Positions 29,651 to 39,679 of a stretch of 64,000 bases of DNA are shown here, one piece after another (position 1 is the stretch's first letter; each line of letters starts with the position of its first letter). The position numbers were made by a program, and so were the translations under genes. The notes beneath the pieces were generated by a model. It searched no databases. It was given only the letters and a program-made list of their open reading frames with translations, and had not been told where the DNA came from. Source of the DNA: Sycobia sp. Sy_11 (Eukaryota > Arthropoda > Insecta > Hymenoptera > Epichrysomallidae); assembly GCA_018907035.1 (NCBI GenBank), contig JACCIC010000280.1, positions 1 through 64,000 of the forward strand, written 5' to 3'.

Positions 29651-30607
29651 TGTGACGAGGAACGCAAGCACTGCGTGCGCCTGCCTTCCCCGTCCCGTTG
29701 CTCTCTCTCCAGCCGTAGCATGTACATATTTATCCGCATATTTATATGTAGAAATGTTTGTATGTTTCAGGCCGACGCACAACCACCGGCGGAGAGGTAA
29801 GTGAGAGAGAGAGCGGGGAGTGGGGAGAGACAGCCACGCGCGCGAACTAGACAGATAGAGAGAAGGCCGCGAGCTTTGAACACGCGTTTTAGCCGGCTTT
29901 TCGCTCCACGTGCTTTGTTTTCTTTGCTGTTACGGTGTCGTCTTGGTCATCGTCTACGGGAACACGCCTCGTGCTCCACGTGTTCCCCCTCGCTACGTAC
30001 CTCTTCTTCGGGGAGGGTACACTCCCGAACGCGCGTGTTTGTGCCACGGCATTGTGTGTGCGTGTAGCGCACTCGCACTGAGGACGGGCCCGAGCGGACG
30101 CACTTGTCGCCAGACCCCGTCTCCGCGGAATAACCGCCCCATCCCGGGGTTTCTGGACGGCGACGTCACCGCCGCTCCCGGTGAAGGAAGGTGCTGCTGC
30201 CGGACGAGGACACGCTGCGGGATCATCGAGCCCCGACTCGCTGTAAGTGGCAGCCCCTTTTTTCTCTCTCTCTCTCTCTCTTCCCGAACGCCCCGCGCGC
30301 CGTCGCCTCGGCGACCCTCGGCCTGCGTCCCGCACGCCTCATATATAAGCGCTGCGTTGTATTCTTTTCTTTTGTACTGCGTTATTAAAACTTGTTTAAA
30401 TTTTAATTATTTTTATTTTTTTATTAGTATCAAGTGTGCTCCATTAGCCACCCTGTCCCACGCGCAGTCCCGAACGCGATATTTCGCCCTTCGCGAACCG
30501 CCCCTCTCCCTTGCCGGAATCCTTCGGGGCTAAGCCCAGCCGGGCACAGATTTGCAACGGCCGTGCCCGCCGTCCTCGTGCTCGAGGCGGACACGCGCAC
30601 CGTTACA
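29651..30607 (+). repeat. Gypsy2 5' LTR (957 bp)
   Basis: Direct repeat of 38179-39133. It contains a TATATAA box at 30342-30348 and a 26-nt segment (29771-29796) flanked by consensus splice acceptor and donor. Another GTAAGT lies at 30242. Confidence 0.96.
30342..30348 (+). promoter_or_regulatory. Gypsy2 LTR TATA box
   Basis: TATATAA in a GC-rich setting (CCTCATATATAAGCGC); the same in the 3' LTR at 38868-38874. It is the likely RNA start driver about 30 nt upstream of a pyrimidine-rich region. Confidence 0.6.
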
Positions 30608-30625
30608 TGGCGCCCAACGCGATCT
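30608..30625 (+). promoter_or_regulatory. Gypsy2 primer binding site
   Basis: Begins TGGCGCCCAACG immediately after the LTR end. TGG pairs with tRNA CCA, and the first 12 nt fit the 3' end of animal tRNA-Lys(CUU). The following bases diverge, so the primer assignment is tentative. Confidence 0.65.
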
Positions 30626-32285
30626 CGGGATCGCACTTTATATAAAAATATTTTATATATCTTTATATATATTATTGCATATATACATTTTATAATATAT
30701 ATGTAATAATATATTATATTACAGTGCCCCGGCGAATATTCGCAAGTGACGCGGATGCGCAAAAATAATTTAATAATTTTATTATATTGAAAATTATAAT
30801 ATTACAGAGTGCGAACGCACAGTACATCGCGAGTGTTTACGTTGCGAGCTCGTAGATGTAAACACTCTCGAAGTCGGCCAAGGCCAACGGCAATTTGGCG
30901 AAAGCGGCTGAAAAGCAGCACAAATGAAATATAATGCCGAATACGGTAATATAATATTTGTGCAGTTTTTCAAGCAAAACTAATTTTAAGTTAAATAGAC
31001 ACATATACATTAATTTATATAATATTGATATATATATATTAAGTGGATGTAACTTTAAAATTTAGCTTAAATTAAATATGTGAATTCCATCTAAGCTAAA
31101 CTAAAATTAATCAATAATTAATTTTTAAGATAGCGTAATATGAAAATATAACTGATATAAATAGATTCACATTCGCCATTATAATATAATAATAAAATTT
31201 TCGCCGTTACAGGCATAAGGAACATTTAGTGTAAATTAAATATAATTAAAAGTTCTCTTCATTACACATAGTCGATTATAAATAGCGAAGTCAGCGATCT
31301 GTGTATACTCACATACACACACCACCGCGACTCTACGCTGTACATACAGTGTACATGCGACTAACGCAAATTTTTCTTTGCTTTCAATTTAATTTGGTCA
31401 AAATTGATTATTCCCTCTATGCTTTTCGCTTTCGGATCTTCATTTTGATATTGTAATATCTCTAATATTTGTGCAGTATAAATGAAAAATTAAAATTCTT
31501 TTTTGAAAACTAAAAATTAAAATTTTTTTTTTTCCGAAAACTAAAGATAAAAATTTTTTTTTTTTTTTGAAAACTAAAATTTAAAAATTTTTTTTTTTTT
31601 TGGAAAACTAAAAATTGAAAATTTTTTTTTTTTTTCTTCCGAAAACTAAAAATTGAAAATTTTTTTTTTTGGAAAACTAAAAATTGAAAATTTTTTTTTT
31701 TTCCTTTCGAAAACTAAAAATTAAAAATTTTTTCTTTTGAAAACTAAAAATTAAAATTTTTTTTTTTTCTCTCCGAGAACTAAAAATTAAAATTTTTTTT
31801 TCTTTGAAAACTAAAATTAAATTTTTTTTAATTTTTTTTTCTCCTTTTTTTTTGAAAACGAAAAATTGAAAATTTTTTTTTTTTTTCTTTATATTTTTGT
31901 ATTTTTTTTTACATTGCTTAAAAAATATAAAAAGGAAAAAACTATTACAATTTCAAAATAAATCTTTTTTTGGAAACTCGAGAATCCGAAAGCCGAAATA
32001 AGAATTCTGGAAAAATTTTTGGTGAATTTTTTGACAATTTTTGAAAATTGTTGAATTCTTTTTCTCTTATATTTTCTGTTTTTTTTTGCGTCAGTCGCCC
32101 CAATTTTTGCGTTTTCGCCCTCGCACTCCACTATCTCTTGAGATTGCCGGCTTTTAATTATTTGCTTTTAATTATTTAATCGAAAACTTTGGCTGTAACG
32201 CTCTATTTTTCTCACGTTGTACTTTTTTTTCTTTTTCCGTTTGTTCGTTTGTCTTCTTCTAATTTTCAACGAAAAGAAATAAAAG
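30626..32285 (+). other. Gypsy2 leader (1.66 kb, non-coding)
   Basis: No open frame of note. A perfect 10-bp hairpin (GAGTGTTTAC 30831-30840 with GTAAACACTC 30858-30867) lies 220 nt past the PBS and could act in packaging or dimerisation. The rest is AT-rich with the A/T tandem array at 31486-31880. Confidence 0.7.
31486..31880 (+). repeat. Tandem A/T repeat in the Gypsy2 leader
   Basis: About ten units of 30-40 bp built as GAAAACTAAAAATT(A/G)AAA followed by a run of 8-14 T. Each unit is partly self-complementary (A-rich then T-rich). Confidence 0.85.
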
Positions 32286-34250
32286 ATGGCAAATCCGCCA
32301 AACGAATTTAACGACTGGCTTCAAAGCCTATGTGAGGAAGAAACAAACCTAATTACAGCGGAACTAGAATTAAAAAATGAGGGTTCCCCATTTCAAAGGG
32401 CTGCTAGGCTATACCATAGACTAGCAGGAAATTATAGCCCAGGAGATTTTGTGGAATGCGAGAGTGACAGTGATAGTATAAAAACACGCACGCGAAGAGA
32501 TAAAAATCTGTTAAAGATAATCGTCACCTCGACAATGCGCGACGCAACAAAAACTTATATTTTGGATCGAATGGAAGCGACGTACGCCGAACAAGCGGAC
32601 GGATCAGCTGACATACAGCAGGCTCGGGAAATTTACCCGAGCACAGATCAAAGAAATATAACAACAGCTGTCGATCACCAAATACAAAATCTGATCGACT
32701 TCAATTTGGCCGAGATGAACAGGCATGAACCGCTCGCATGGAGCACTGCCAACGAATCGCCGATTCAGGCAGCCACCACGAGCGTAATTACGCCTCCCGA
32801 CTTGGGTGTCACGAATGACACCACACGTCGAACCCAAGTCGCATCTCAGGCGACAAATACAACAGTCGAGCCTCAACCGACTGACCTCGAAAACAATGTA
32901 AACCTTCGTCAGGGATTACATGGCCTGCAAAATATGCTGCAAACTTGGATGCAACACCAAAACTGCACTGTCCACGATTTGCAGCAGAGGCAAAGTGAGA
33001 TGCACGCTACGCTAGCCAGCATCCAGCAGCAGCTGCAGAAATCGGCGCGACGCGACCGTGTCACTTTCCAAGACACGTACGATCTGCAATACGTGGAAAG
33101 TGACAAAAACCTCAACAATAATAGGTTTGTAGGGTCGACCGGCGAGCCTACGTTTTCGGCTCCTTGCCACCCTCGGTACCAAGGGCCTGGAAGGGGGGGA
33201 CATCACATGGATCGAGATGTGATGAGCTCGCCCGCGAATACAACGCGATCAACGCTGTCAAGCACCTTGGCCCAGCGCACGGATATTGGTAAGACCGTAC
33301 GCCAATGGAAAATTAGATTCAATGGTGCCAAGGGGAAAAGTGTAGAAGAATTTCTGCAAAGGATCGCGGAATGTCGCAGGTTGACACCGCTCACAGACGA
33401 GGACATGCTCAATGCCATGACGGAGCTCCTCGACGGTGTCGCCCTGCATTGGTACCGTCTATCTCGGAAAGACTGGACCACGTGGCAAGAGTTCTGCCAC
33501 GCAGCCCGGAGCTGCTACGGCGTCGATCGACGCTTCCAAGCTGAGCTAATCAGCGAAGCGCAGCGGCGTACGCAGGCGAAGCGCGAGCCAACACGTGACT
33601 ACGTGTTTTGTTTGTTAACGATTCTCAATCGGTTCGAAGAACCATGGTCGGACGACAAGCAACTCGCCCTGATCTACCGTAATCTACTCCCGGAGATACA
33701 GAAGTTAGTTCCGCGGGAGAAGATTACGAGCGTCAATCGGCTAATCGAGCTTGCTCGAGAGGCCGAATGCGTCCTCGATGCGGAGCGAAATTATAAGCCA
33801 CCGCCATCACCTGAGGACTGCATAATGCCCGAAGTGGCCTTCCATGCGGCCGACACGTCTCGAACGCGCCCGAAACCAAGAATCGCGGCCGTGGACGTGA
33901 AGCCGCCCAACTTCAAAGCTCTGGTGCGAGAAGTTTTACAAGAGGCTGGCTTTAGAGCCACCTCACCTGATTTAGAGGCGCCAGGCGTCGTAGCCCTTAT
34001 CCCGAAGAGGAGCGGTCGCGATTCACGCCCGAGGTCGCCGCGTACAGGAAAAACCAGAGCGCCGACCTCACCTAAGTCGGAGAGGAAGCCCTCCTTCAAA
34101 GGAAAGCTGGTGCACGAGCCCCTCAGTGACAAGAACAAAGGTCGGACAGCAGGTCCTGATCCGCGGTTCTTGTGCTGGGGCTGTAGTTGGCCTGGCCACA
34201 CCTTGCGCAGCTGTCCCGAGTGTTCGGGAAACGCGAAAAAGGGCGAGTAA
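32286..34250 (+). CDS. gag: Gypsy2 Gag (654 aa)
   Basis: Structural protein of the element's particle. ATG at 32286 in the context AAAGATGG, uninterrupted to TAA 34248-34250. The N-terminal third is acidic. Residues about 205-265 are Gln-rich and helical (probable coiled coil). Residues about 340-500 are the retrotransposon Gag capsid domain (ALHWYRLSRKDWTTWQEF, then REPTRDYVFCLL). One CCHC knuckle lies near the C-terminus (CWGCSWPGHTLRSC). The last 21 codons overlap pol and include the G GGA AAC shift site. No frame damage. Confidence 0.95.
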   Translation: MANPPNEFNDWLQSLCEEETNLITAELELKNEGSPFQRAARLYHRLAGNYSPGDFVECESDSDSIKTRTRRDKNLLKIIVTSTMRDATKTYILDRMEATYAEQADGSADIQQAREIYPSTDQRNITTAVDHQIQNLIDFNLAEMNRHEPLAWSTANESPIQAATTSVITPPDLGVTNDTTRRTQVASQATNTTVEPQPTDLENNVNLRQGLHGLQNMLQTWMQHQNCTVHDLQQRQSEMHATLASIQQQLQKSARRDRVTFQDTYDLQYVESDKNLNNNRFVGSTGEPTFSAPCHPRYQGPGRGGHHMDRDVMSSPANTTRSTLSSTLAQRTDIGKTVRQWKIRFNGAKGKSVEEFLQRIAECRRLTPLTDEDMLNAMTELLDGVALHWYRLSRKDWTTWQEFCHAARSCYGVDRRFQAELISEAQRRTQAKREPTRDYVFCLLTILNRFEEPWSDDKQLALIYRNLLPEIQKLVPREKITSVNRLIELAREAECVLDAERNYKPPPSPEDCIMPEVAFHAADTSRTRPKPRIAAVDVKPPNFKALVREVLQEAGFRATSPDLEAPGVVALIPKRSGRDSRPRSPRTGKTRAPTSPKSERKPSFKGKLVHEPLSDKNKGRTAGPDPRFLCWGCSWPGHTLRSCPECSGNAKKGE

Positions 34251-37200
34251 TTGAGGTCCAACTCGCCCCTACGCTCCGTGAGACCTCTGAAGATCAGCAT
34301 GCAGCTGCGAGGACACAGGGTAATGATGATTGCCCCCTCCTGTCTGTAAAGGAGGAGCATCACGACCGTGACTCCGCTGACTCAGCCACAAGTGTCGACC
34401 CCGATCGGTATTCACGATGGTGGGTACAGGTAGGCATAGGCGAGTTTCGCATTCATGCACTGCTGGATGCAGGGGCTGCTCGTACAGCTCTCGGAGCAAT
34501 CGGCCTGCAGATTGCATCTGCCCTCGGTCGTCTAGTTCGACCCTTTCCTGGATCTGGCGCTCGACTCGCCACGGGAAAAATTGAGCCGATAATAGGCCAG
34601 GTGGCCCTTCCGTTTGCCATAGCAGACGTAGAAATGGAGCTAGACGTCATCATAATTCCAGACTTGGAAAATGACTGTCTGCTCGGTGCAGACTTCTACC
34701 GCGCCTTCAATGCGGTCATCCACCCGCGCGACAACACCATGTCGATCGAGGGTGCTGCGGATTTCGTTCCGTTACAACTCTGCACCGTCTCAGTTACCTC
34801 GGCGTATTCGCTTGCCTCTATAGGCTTGGCCGATATTGACGATAGTCAACGCCGAGCTCTCGAGGAACTCCTCGACCGGATGCTGCCTCCGGCTGATCAG
34901 CCTCTGGGCTGCACGCATCTGACCGACCACGTGATCGATGTCGGCGATGTTAAGCCGATTAAGCAGCGTTATTATCCGGTCTCTCAGAAGATAGAGCTGG
35001 AAATGCATGCGCAAGTTCGCAAGATGCTTGATCAGGGCGTAATTCGCAGGTCAACCAGCGAATGGTCTAGCCCCGTCGTGATGGTTCGCAAGAGCGATGG
35101 GAGCTACCGATTCTGTGTGGACTATCGCAAATTGAATTTCGTGTCCAAGGTCAGCGCGTACCCGCTTCCTTACATGGACGTAATCTTACGGAAACTGAGA
35201 AATGCGCGATACATCTCCACCCTGGACCTCAGCAGCGCCTACCATCAGGTCCCTCTTCGTGAGGAATCGCGACACCTCTCTGCCTTCACGGTTCCAGGCA
35301 TGGGGTTATTCGAATGGACCCGTATGCCTTATGGTGTCGCCGGTGGCCCTGCCACCTTTCAGCAGTTAAGCGACAAGCTGATCGGCCCTGAAATGGAGCC
35401 GGTGGCCTTCGCCTACCTCGATGATGTGATCATCGCTACGGAGAGCTTTGACGAACACCTCAGGTGGCTCGAACATATCCTGAGACGGATTTCCGATGCC
35501 GGCTTGACCATCAATCGGCAGAAGAGTAAATTCGGACTCGCGGAGGTACGGTTCCTCGGCGTCCTCGTGGATCGTGACGGTTTTCGACCCGATCCGGATA
35601 AGATTGCACCAATCTTGACTTACGCCGCACCAAAGAACCTGAAGCAGCTCCGTAGGTTTTTAGGCCTTGCGTCCTGGTATCGCAAGTTCTTAGAGAACTT
35701 CGCAACGCTTGCTGAGCCTCTCACCCGATTAACCAAGAAGAACATCAAGTACCATTGGGGAGAAGAGCAACAGCAAGCCTTCGAACAAATCCGGGCGCTC
35801 GTCGCATCTGCACCCGTCCTTTCTCGACCGTCGTTTGGAGAAACGTTCGTCATCCAAACGGACGCCAGCGACTCGGGACTAGGCGCCGTGCTCACACAAG
35901 CTGTGGATGGCGAGGAGAGCGTGCTCTCCTACGCTAGTCGCACGATGACTGCGGCTGAGCGTAACTATTCGGTCACCGAACGCGAGTGCCTCGCCGTGCT
36001 ATGGGCTGTGTGTAAATTCCGCCCGTACGTCGAGGGCTATCACTTCCAGGTGATAACCGATCACAGCAGCCTTCGTTGGCTGCACTCATTGCGCAACCCC
36101 ACGGGCAGACTCGCCCGTTGGGCCTTGGAATTGCAGGGATACGACTACGAAGTCATCCATCGGAAAGGTACCTTGAATTGCGTACCAGATGCCCTCTCTC
36201 GTTTGTACGAAGACGAGCCGACCTGCGAAGTCGCCTCCCTCGGCGTCACCGATGTGCAAGACCCCTGGTATTTGCGCCTTCGTAAGAAAGTGGTGAGCGA
36301 TCCGACCAACCTTCCATGGTGGAAAGTCGTTGGGCAGCGACTATACTACTACCGTCCCGATCCTGCCGTCGAAGATTTAGTAGACGACCAGGATGCGTGG
36401 AAGTTAGTCGTGCCTAAAGAAGATCGTCGTACCGTTCTGCATGAATGTCATGAGGAGCCCACAGCTGGTCATTTCGGACGCCATAAAACATATGACCGAA
36501 TTGCACGATCATACTATTGGCCATCAATGCACAAAGAGGTGACACAATTTGTCCGTGACTGCACCGTGTGCCAACAATGTAAGGTACAGCAGACTGCACC
36601 AGCTGGCCTGATGGGCCATCGAACGGTCACCCGCCCTTGGGAAATAGTAGATGGAGATGTGATGGGTCCATTTCCGCGATCTACCCGGGGATACGAGTAT
36701 TTGCTCGTCTTCATGGATCTATTCACTCGCTGGGTAGAATGTATTCCCATCAGAAAGGCGAATGCGCAAACGATTCGCCGCGAGTTGAAAGATCGCGTAT
36801 TTTTACGCTTTGGTACGCCCGAAGTATTCCTATCGGACAATGGCACCGAATTTCGTAATAAAATCATTGAGAAATTCCTTGTGGAGCGTGGGGTGGAGCA
36901 TTCCACGATACCTCCTTATCACGCTCAAGCCAATCCGGTAGAGAGGGTCAATAGGACTCTGAAGACCGCGATAATCGCCTTCATTGAGGAGTCTCACAGT
37001 ACTTGGGATGCGCACATCGCCGAGCTGATGTTCGCGTACAATACATCCGTACAAGACTCCATTGGCGTAAGTCCGGCCTTCCTTAACACGGGTCGTCACC
37101 CCTCAGCCCCTGGCACACATCGTCGCCAGGAGGAGCAGCGCGCACAGATTGCGCAAGAAGAGGCTGCTCTACAACATTGGAAAGAGCGCATGGAGAAATT

Positions 37201-37948
37201 ATCTGATCTCCATCTAAAGGCAGCGGAAAACTCGCAGAAAGCGCAGGCAAAGCAAGCTCGCTATTATAATGCGAGACGTCGCGACGTGCATTACGCGATT
37301 GGCGATCGCGTATGGCGGCGTAATCGTATTCTCTCGTCAGGCATACAGGGCATCAGCGCCAAGCTGGCCCCGAAATTCGACGGGCCATTTACCATCACGG
37401 AGAAACTCGGCACGAATGTTTATCGACTGATCGACTCTACGGGAAGAGATGCTGGGAAGCATCACGTCGCCGACCTAAAGCCCTACCATCGAGATCACGA
37501 CCCCGAAGATGATAGCAGTTCCGACACGGAAGAGCCTTCGGGCGAAGAGTGTGACGGCGATGCGTCAAATTGTAATGTCGAGGCGAGCGAGCGAACCCAC
37601 ATTGTAACACCACTGGTGAGCGTACGGCGCCCCGACGACGCGCCTCATTGTAATTCCGATACAAGCGTGCGAAGCGATACCCCCGCGGGCAATGCCACGC
37701 GATCTAAGACCGATATCGCACCGCGTAGATTAGGGAGGCCGCGTAGGACGCGAAGCGTAACCCGTCGAAGAACCCAAGCGCGAGCCCCTGCGGAGCCCGA
37801 TAACAGCGAAGCCGCCTGCCATAACGACGTGCACCTGGTGAGGCGAAAAGTAGGTCGCCCCAGGAAGAGCGGACGCTCAACCCCGCCGCGGGACCAATCT
37901 CCCCGCCGCACTCGGGCCCAAGCCCGCGCCCGTCAACGGGCCGACTAG
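34187..37948 (+). CDS. pol: Gypsy2 Pol: protease, RT, RNase H, integrase (1253 codons)
   Basis: Made as a Gag-Pol fusion by the -1 shift at 34226-34232; 34187 is only the first codon after a TAG. Residues counted from 34187. Protease: LLDAG at 92-96 (Ala where Thr or Ser is usual) and LLGADF at 165-170. RT about 260-500 with RFCVDYRKLN and YLDD at 410-413. RNase H about 555-675 with TDAS at 568-571, TERE and TDHSS. Integrase: HHCC zinc domain with C792 and C795, then D824 (DVMGPF), D884 (LSDNGTEF) and E919; 34 residues separate the last two. The GPF module lies near 1066 (KFDGPFTI). The tail after 1100 is acidic then Arg-rich, with two AT-hook-like cores, LGRPRR (about 1182) and VGRPRK (about 1222). 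Frame intact throughout. Confidence 0.96.
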   Translation: MAWPHLAQLSRVFGKREKGRVIEVQLAPTLRETSEDQHAAARTQGNDDCPLLSVKEEHHDRDSADSATSVDPDRYSRWWVQVGIGEFRIHALLDAGAARTALGAIGLQIASALGRLVRPFPGSGARLATGKIEPIIGQVALPFAIADVEMELDVIIIPDLENDCLLGADFYRAFNAVIHPRDNTMSIEGAADFVPLQLCTVSVTSAYSLASIGLADIDDSQRRALEELLDRMLPPADQPLGCTHLTDHVIDVGDVKPIKQRYYPVSQKIELEMHAQVRKMLDQGVIRRSTSEWSSPVVMVRKSDGSYRFCVDYRKLNFVSKVSAYPLPYMDVILRKLRNARYISTLDLSSAYHQVPLREESRHLSAFTVPGMGLFEWTRMPYGVAGGPATFQQLSDKLIGPEMEPVAFAYLDDVIIATESFDEHLRWLEHILRRISDAGLTINRQKSKFGLAEVRFLGVLVDRDGFRPDPDKIAPILTYAAPKNLKQLRRFLGLASWYRKFLENFATLAEPLTRLTKKNIKYHWGEEQQQAFEQIRALVASAPVLSRPSFGETFVIQTDASDSGLGAVLTQAVDGEESVLSYASRTMTAAERNYSVTERECLAVLWAVCKFRPYVEGYHFQVITDHSSLRWLHSLRNPTGRLARWALELQGYDYEVIHRKGTLNCVPDALSRLYEDEPTCEVASLGVTDVQDPWYLRLRKKVVSDPTNLPWWKVVGQRLYYYRPDPAVEDLVDDQDAWKLVVPKEDRRTVLHECHEEPTAGHFGRHKTYDRIARSYYWPSMHKEVTQFVRDCTVCQQCKVQQTAPAGLMGHRTVTRPWEIVDGDVMGPFPRSTRGYEYLLVFMDLFTRWVECIPIRKANAQTIRRELKDRVFLRFGTPEVFLSDNGTEFRNKIIEKFLVERGVEHSTIPPYHAQANPVERVNRTLKTAIIAFIEESHSTWDAHIAELMFAYNTSVQDSIGVSPAFLNTGRHPSAPGTHRRQEEQRAQIAQEEAALQHWKERMEKLSDLHLKAAENSQKAQAKQARYYNARRRDVHYAIGDRVWRRNRILSSGIQGISAKLAPKFDGPFTITEKLGTNVYRLIDSTGRDAGKHHVADLKPYHRDHDPEDDSSSDTEEPSGEECDGDASNCNVEASERTHIVTPLVSVRRPDDAPHCNSDTSVRSDTPAGNATRSKTDIAPRRLGRPRRTRSVTRRRTQARAPAEPDNSEAACHNDVHLVRRKVGRPRKSGRSTPPRDQSPRRTRAQARARQRAD
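34226..34287 (+). promoter_or_regulatory. Gypsy2 -1 ribosomal frameshift signal (heptamer plus pseudoknot)
   Basis: GGGAAAC at 34226-34232 is phased G GGA AAC in gag. After 8 nt, GGGCGAGT (34241-34248) pairs with ACTCGCCC (34261-34268). Loop bases GAGGTC (34253-34258) pair with GACCTC (34282-34287). This is a classic H-type pseudoknot. The pol frame is -1 and open only from 34187. Confidence 0.88.
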
Positions 37949-38166
37949 CTTCGATTATTGACTGGCGCCGTTATTGACGGAGGAACACCGGCGATTGTTA
38001 CCTCCAAAAACAACTGCGTCTAGGGAAGAGAGTTCTTTACCCGTCCTTCCTCATCCCACTGATCCTCAGCGGTAGACCGCAGCCACCCCGTTCCTCATCC
38101 TGACACGATGGTCGATCCGAGAGAGAGATGTTGGGTCGAGCTGTCACGCTTCGGCTACCAGCGTCT
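37949..38166 (+). other. Gypsy2 3' untranslated region
   Basis: About 220 nt between the pol stop and the polypurine tract, no gene. Confidence 0.8.
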
Positions 38167-38178
38167 GGAGGGGGGGCG
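38167..38178 (+). promoter_or_regulatory. Gypsy2 polypurine tract
   Basis: GGAGGGGGGGCG directly precedes the 3' LTR, the expected site for plus-strand DNA priming. Confidence 0.8.
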
Positions 38179-39133
38179 TGTGACGAGGAACGCAAGCACT
38201 GCGTGCGCCTGCCTTCCCCGTCCCGTTGCTCTCTCTCCAGCCGTAGCATGTACATATTTATCCGTATATTTATATGTAGAAATGTTTGTATGTTTCAGGC
38301 CGACGCACAACCACCGGCGGAGAGGTAAGTGAGAGAGAGAGCGGGGAGTGGGGAGAGACAGCCACGCGCGCGAATTAGACAGATAGAGAGAAGGCCGCGA
38401 GCTTTGAACACGCGTTTTAGCCGGCTTTTCGCTCCACGTGCTTTGTTTTCTTTGCTGTTACGGTGTCGTCTTGGTCATCGTCTACGGGAACACGCCTCGT
38501 GCTCCACGTGTTCCCCCTCGCTACGTACCTCTTCTTCGGGGAGGGTACACTCCCGAACGCGCGTGTTTGTGCCACGGCATTGTGTGTGCGTGTAGCGCAC
38601 TCGCACTGAGGACGGGCCCGAGCGGACGCACTTGTCGCCAGACCCCGTCTCCCCGGAATAACCGCCCCATCCCGGGGTTTCTGGACGGCGACGTTACCGC
38701 CGCTCCCGGTGAAGGAAGGTGCTGCTGCCGGACGAGGACACGCTGCGGGATCATCGAGCCCCGACTCGCTGTAAGTGGCAGCCCCTTTTTTCTCTCTCTC
38801 TCTCTCTTCCCGAACGCCCCGCGCGCCGTCGCCTCGGCGACCCTCGGCCTGCGTCCCGCACGCCTCATATATAAGCGCTGCGTTGTATTCTTTTCTTTTG
38901 TACTGCGTTATTAAAACTTGTTTAAATTTTAATTATTTTTATTTTTTTATTAGTATCAAGTGTGCTCCATTAGCCACCCTGTCCCACGCGCAGTCCCGAA
39001 CGCGATATTTCGCCCTTCGCGAACCGCCCCTCTCCCTTGCCGGAATCCTTCGGGGCTAAGCCCAGCCGGGCACAGATTTGCAACGGCCGTGCCCGCCGTC
39101 CTCGTGCTCGAGGCGGACACGCGCACCGTTACA
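38179..39133 (+). repeat. Gypsy2 3' LTR (955 bp)
   Basis: Near-identical to 29651-30607; frames inside it are artefacts. Followed by the GTGT target duplication. Confidence 0.96.
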
Positions 39134-39679
39134 GTGTCGATATTAAATCCGATTTCCAATTTTTTAAAATTGAAGCTGTACCCGTCCGTTTAACTTTGAC
39201 ATGCATCTGATGCCTTAAATCGTATGAGGACGCTGAATAATGTTCGAGTTACGGCTATTAGGTAACGAGACTAGCGATGCTACTTTATAATTGTAAGGTT
39301 CAACTCTTATATGCCTGGGAACTGGCATTCAGTTTTGCCTTAATGAAGTAGACAACTAAATGCCAATATAAATTCCAAGACGACGGATAAGGTGTGGCTT
39401 TTTATGCCTGAGCTTTCTACCCGTAATTAAGTTTGGACACTGATAACTATAAGTAAGGCATGCTTCAGCGCAGGAAGAGAGATTTTCAGAGATAGATAGA
39501 CTGCTGATCAATACGCTTATTTTACTTCCTTGTGAGAACATCGAACAATAGACTTGGATAAGTCGACTTAGCTATCCGATATTACTCTTGGAGGGTGTTG
39601 AAGTCCTACTTGACTTAGACACTTTCAAATAACGAAGTGGCGCAGCTATTTTTTTGTCCTTCGAGCTGAATCCTTGCCA

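Larger units (their letters stand above)
29651..39133 (+). mobile_element. Gypsy2: intact Ty3/Gypsy retrotransposon, 9.5 kb
   Basis: LTRs at 29651-30607 and 38179-39133 begin TGTGACG and end GTTACA. The target duplication GTGT flanks the element (29647-29650, 39134-39137). PBS at 30608, polypurine tract at 38167-38178, gag and a single uninterrupted pol frame lie between. By eye the LTRs differ by four substitutions and one CT-repeat step, so insertion is recent. All coding domains are intact, making it a candidate active element. Confidence 0.96.

Noticed and set aside
29801..30533. Frames of 88-207 codons in the Gypsy2 LTR (and 38329-39059)
   Set aside because: They start before and run over promoter and PBS-proximal LTR sequence, lack domains, and are explained by the GC-rich LTR.
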